Assembly (NCBI GenBank): GCA_036001225.1
Contig: DASYUM010000082.1
Location: 1-9,249 of the forward strand
Length of the DNA stretch: 9,249 bases
From: DASYUM01 sp036001225
GTDB taxonomy: Bacteria > Methylomirabilota > Methylomirabilia > Rokubacteriales > DASRDR01
Direction of reading: 5' to 3'
Positions 7,295-9,249 of the stretch are shown in pieces. A program made the position numbers and the translations under genes. Every line of letters begins with the position of its first letter. The stretch's first letter is position 1. Below the pieces are notes generated by a model. The model saw nothing but the letters and a program-made list of their open reading frames with translations. It had not been told where the DNA came from and searched no databases.

Positions 7295-7960
7295 GTGCCG
7301 GGCTACGTCTTCCAGTTCGGCCTCGTGTTCCAGGAGCTCCCGACGCTCCTGGACGGGGCGCTCACCACGCTGCATCTCTCCCTGCTCACCTTGCTGGGCA
7401 GCCTGGTCGTCGGGACCTTCGGCGCCATGGGCCGCCTGTCCCGCTTCGCGTGGCTCCGCCGGCTCGCCACCGGTTACGTGGAAGTGGTGCGAAACACCCC
7501 GCTGCTGGTCCAGCTCTTCTTCATCTACTTCGGCCTCGGCCAGCTCGCCATCGACGTGCCGAACTACCTGGCCGCCCTGATCGGCCTCGTGCTCAACAAC
7601 GGCGCCTACCTCACCGAGATCGTGCGGGCGGGGATCGAGGCCATCCCCCGGGCCCAGCACGACGCGGGGCGCTCGCTCGGCATGAGCTACCTCCAGCTCA
7701 TGCGCCACGTCGTCTTCCCCCAAGCCTTCCGCGTCATCTACCCGCCGCTCTGCAATCAGTTCATCGGGATCATCCTGTTCTCGTCGCTGGTCTCGGTCAT
7801 CGCCGTCGAGGACCTCGCCCTCAAGGGGAAGATGCTCATCTCCCGGACGTTCCGCTCCTTCGAGACCTACCTGGTGGTGACCGCGATGTACGTGGTGATG
7901 ACGTTGGCCATCTCGGCCGCGCTCAAGCTCATCGGTCGTCGCGTGTTCCGGCACGCCTGA
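7295..7960 (+). CDS. Polar amino acid ABC transporter permease, first subunit (HisM/GlnP-type)
   Basis: Inner-membrane channel subunit that would pair with the second permease at 7965. The 221 residues fit the family's usual length. Hydrophobic segments lie near 22-44, 67-85, 90-110, 152-172 and 190-213, matching the five-helix His/Glu/Gln permease plan. The family signature 'EVVRNTPLLVQLFF' is at 63-76. The cytoplasmic EAA loop runs about 108-142 ('EIVRAGIEAIP', then 'DAGRSLGM' and 'VFPQA') and is where the ATPase docks. The start is GTG 7295: the frame upstream is open back to the binding-protein stop but offers no ATG or GTG. No good Shine-Dalgarno is seen; a GGAAG lies 16 nt upstream, too far. 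Four bases separate it from the next permease. Confidence 0.9.
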   Translation: MPGYVFQFGLVFQELPTLLDGALTTLHLSLLTLLGSLVVGTFGAMGRLSRFAWLRRLATGYVEVVRNTPLLVQLFFIYFGLGQLAIDVPNYLAALIGLVLNNGAYLTEIVRAGIEAIPRAQHDAGRSLGMSYLQLMRHVVFPQAFRVIYPPLCNQFIGIILFSSLVSVIAVEDLALKGKMLISRTFRSFETYLVVTAMYVVMTLAISAALKLIGRRVFRHA

Positions 7961-7964
7961 CACG

Positions 7965-8638
7965 GTGCCCAACTTCGTCCAGGACCAGCTGAACCTCTGG
8001 GACGCCCTGTTCCTCTTCCAGGGCCTGGTCAACACCGTCCGTCTCTGCCTGCTCGGCCTCGGCATCGCCGCCCTGGTCGGGATCGTGGTCGGGCTGGCCC
8101 GAGCGTCGCGGAGCCGGTGGCTGTGGCTGCCGGCCGCCGCCTACGTCGAGGTGATCCGCGACTCGCCGCTGCTCATGCAGCTCTACCTGATCTTCTTCGC
8201 GCTGCCCATCCTGCTGAAGATCGAAGTCCCCGTGTTCTGGGCCGGCGTGACGGCGCTGGCCGTCAACGGCAGCGCCTTCATGGCCGAGATCGTCCGGGCC
8301 GGCGTCCAGGCCGTCGGCCGGGAGCAGTGGGACGCGGCCCGCAGCCTGGGCATGGGCTACGGCCAGATCATGCGGTGGATCGTCCTCCCTCAGGCGGTGC
8401 GGGTCATGATCCCGCCCGGGGTCGGCCTCTTGATCGGGCTCATCAAGGACTCCTCGATCGTGTCGGTGCTGAGCTACATCGAGCTGACCCGGGCCGGCCA
8501 GGTTCTGATGGAGAAGACGTTTCTCTCCTTCCAGGTCTTCGGCATCGTGGCTGCCCTCTATTTCCTGCTCTGCTACCCGCTCTCCCGCCTGGCCCGCCGC
8601 TCCGAGCGGCGGCTCCTGATCGAGGGCCGTCACCCGTG

Positions 8639-8639
<1 letters not shown>
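7965..8639 (+). CDS. Polar amino acid ABC transporter permease, second subunit (HisQ/GlnP-type)
   Basis: Second inner-membrane subunit of the same importer, 224 residues and clearly paralogous to its neighbour. Hydrophobic segments lie near 20-44, 56-83, 89-108, 148-171 and 189-206. The signature 'EVIRDSPLLMQLYL' is at 62-75. The EAA loop ('EIVRAGVQAVG', 'DAARSLGM', 'VLPQA') is at about 108-144. The GTG start at 7965 comes four bases after the previous stop with no clear Shine-Dalgarno, which suggests translational coupling. The C-terminus is basic (about 208-217), consistent with an inside orientation. Its stop TGA shares its last base with the ATG of the ATPase. Two different permease genes imply a heterodimeric channel. 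Confidence 0.9.

Positions 8640-9249
<610 letters not shown>

Noticed and set aside
7244..8633. Two overlapping - strand open frames (7244-8065 and 7929-8633)
   Set aside because: Both are mirror frames of the permease genes, with Glu/Asp/Gln-rich sequence and no domain.

Overview
The window is a very GC-rich bacterial segment whose coding third positions are almost all G or C. All five recognisable genes lie on the + strand. The base composition, a periplasmic-type binding protein with a cleavable signal and no lipobox cysteine, and GTG starts fit a high-GC diderm. An uncultured soil lineage such as Rokubacteria/Methylomirabilota or a deltaproteobacterium-like group is possible, but that placement is inference. 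I saw no tRNA, rRNA, CRISPR array, transposase or phage gene.

Region 1 (about 1-6263) encodes a two-subunit AddAB-type helicase-nuclease for double-strand-break end resection. The first gene is the C-terminal ~935 residues of an AddB-like subunit, cut by the left edge. It has a PD-(D/E)XK nuclease domain and the four-cysteine pattern of the AddB iron-sulfur cluster. The second gene is a complete 1055-residue AddA-like subunit with the UvrD/RecB helicase motifs I checked (I, Ia, II, III, IV, V, VI) and its own C-terminal nuclease. The two genes are separated by 286 bp holding two near-identical 49-nt imperfect palindromes exactly 94 bp apart. This REP-like arrangement is unusual inside an addB-addA pair.

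Region 2 (6264-9249) is a polar amino acid (PAAT/His-Glu-Gln family) ABC importer operon in the order binding protein, permease, permease, ATPase. It starts from a well-formed sigma70-type promoter (TTGACA, 17-bp spacer, extended -10 TGC-TGGAAT) directly after addA. A perfect 7-bp inverted repeat lies over the predicted transcription start. The binding protein has a strong purine-rich ribosome site. The two permeases use GTG starts with little Shine-Dalgarno sequence, and the ATPase start overlaps the preceding stop by one base. The ATPase runs off the right edge after 203 codons.

The two regions look functionally unrelated neighbours. I do not see a clearly new biological system. The non-coding structures (the paired palindromes and the dyad at the transporter promoter) and the unusual Q-motif of the AddA-like helicase are the points most worth a second look.
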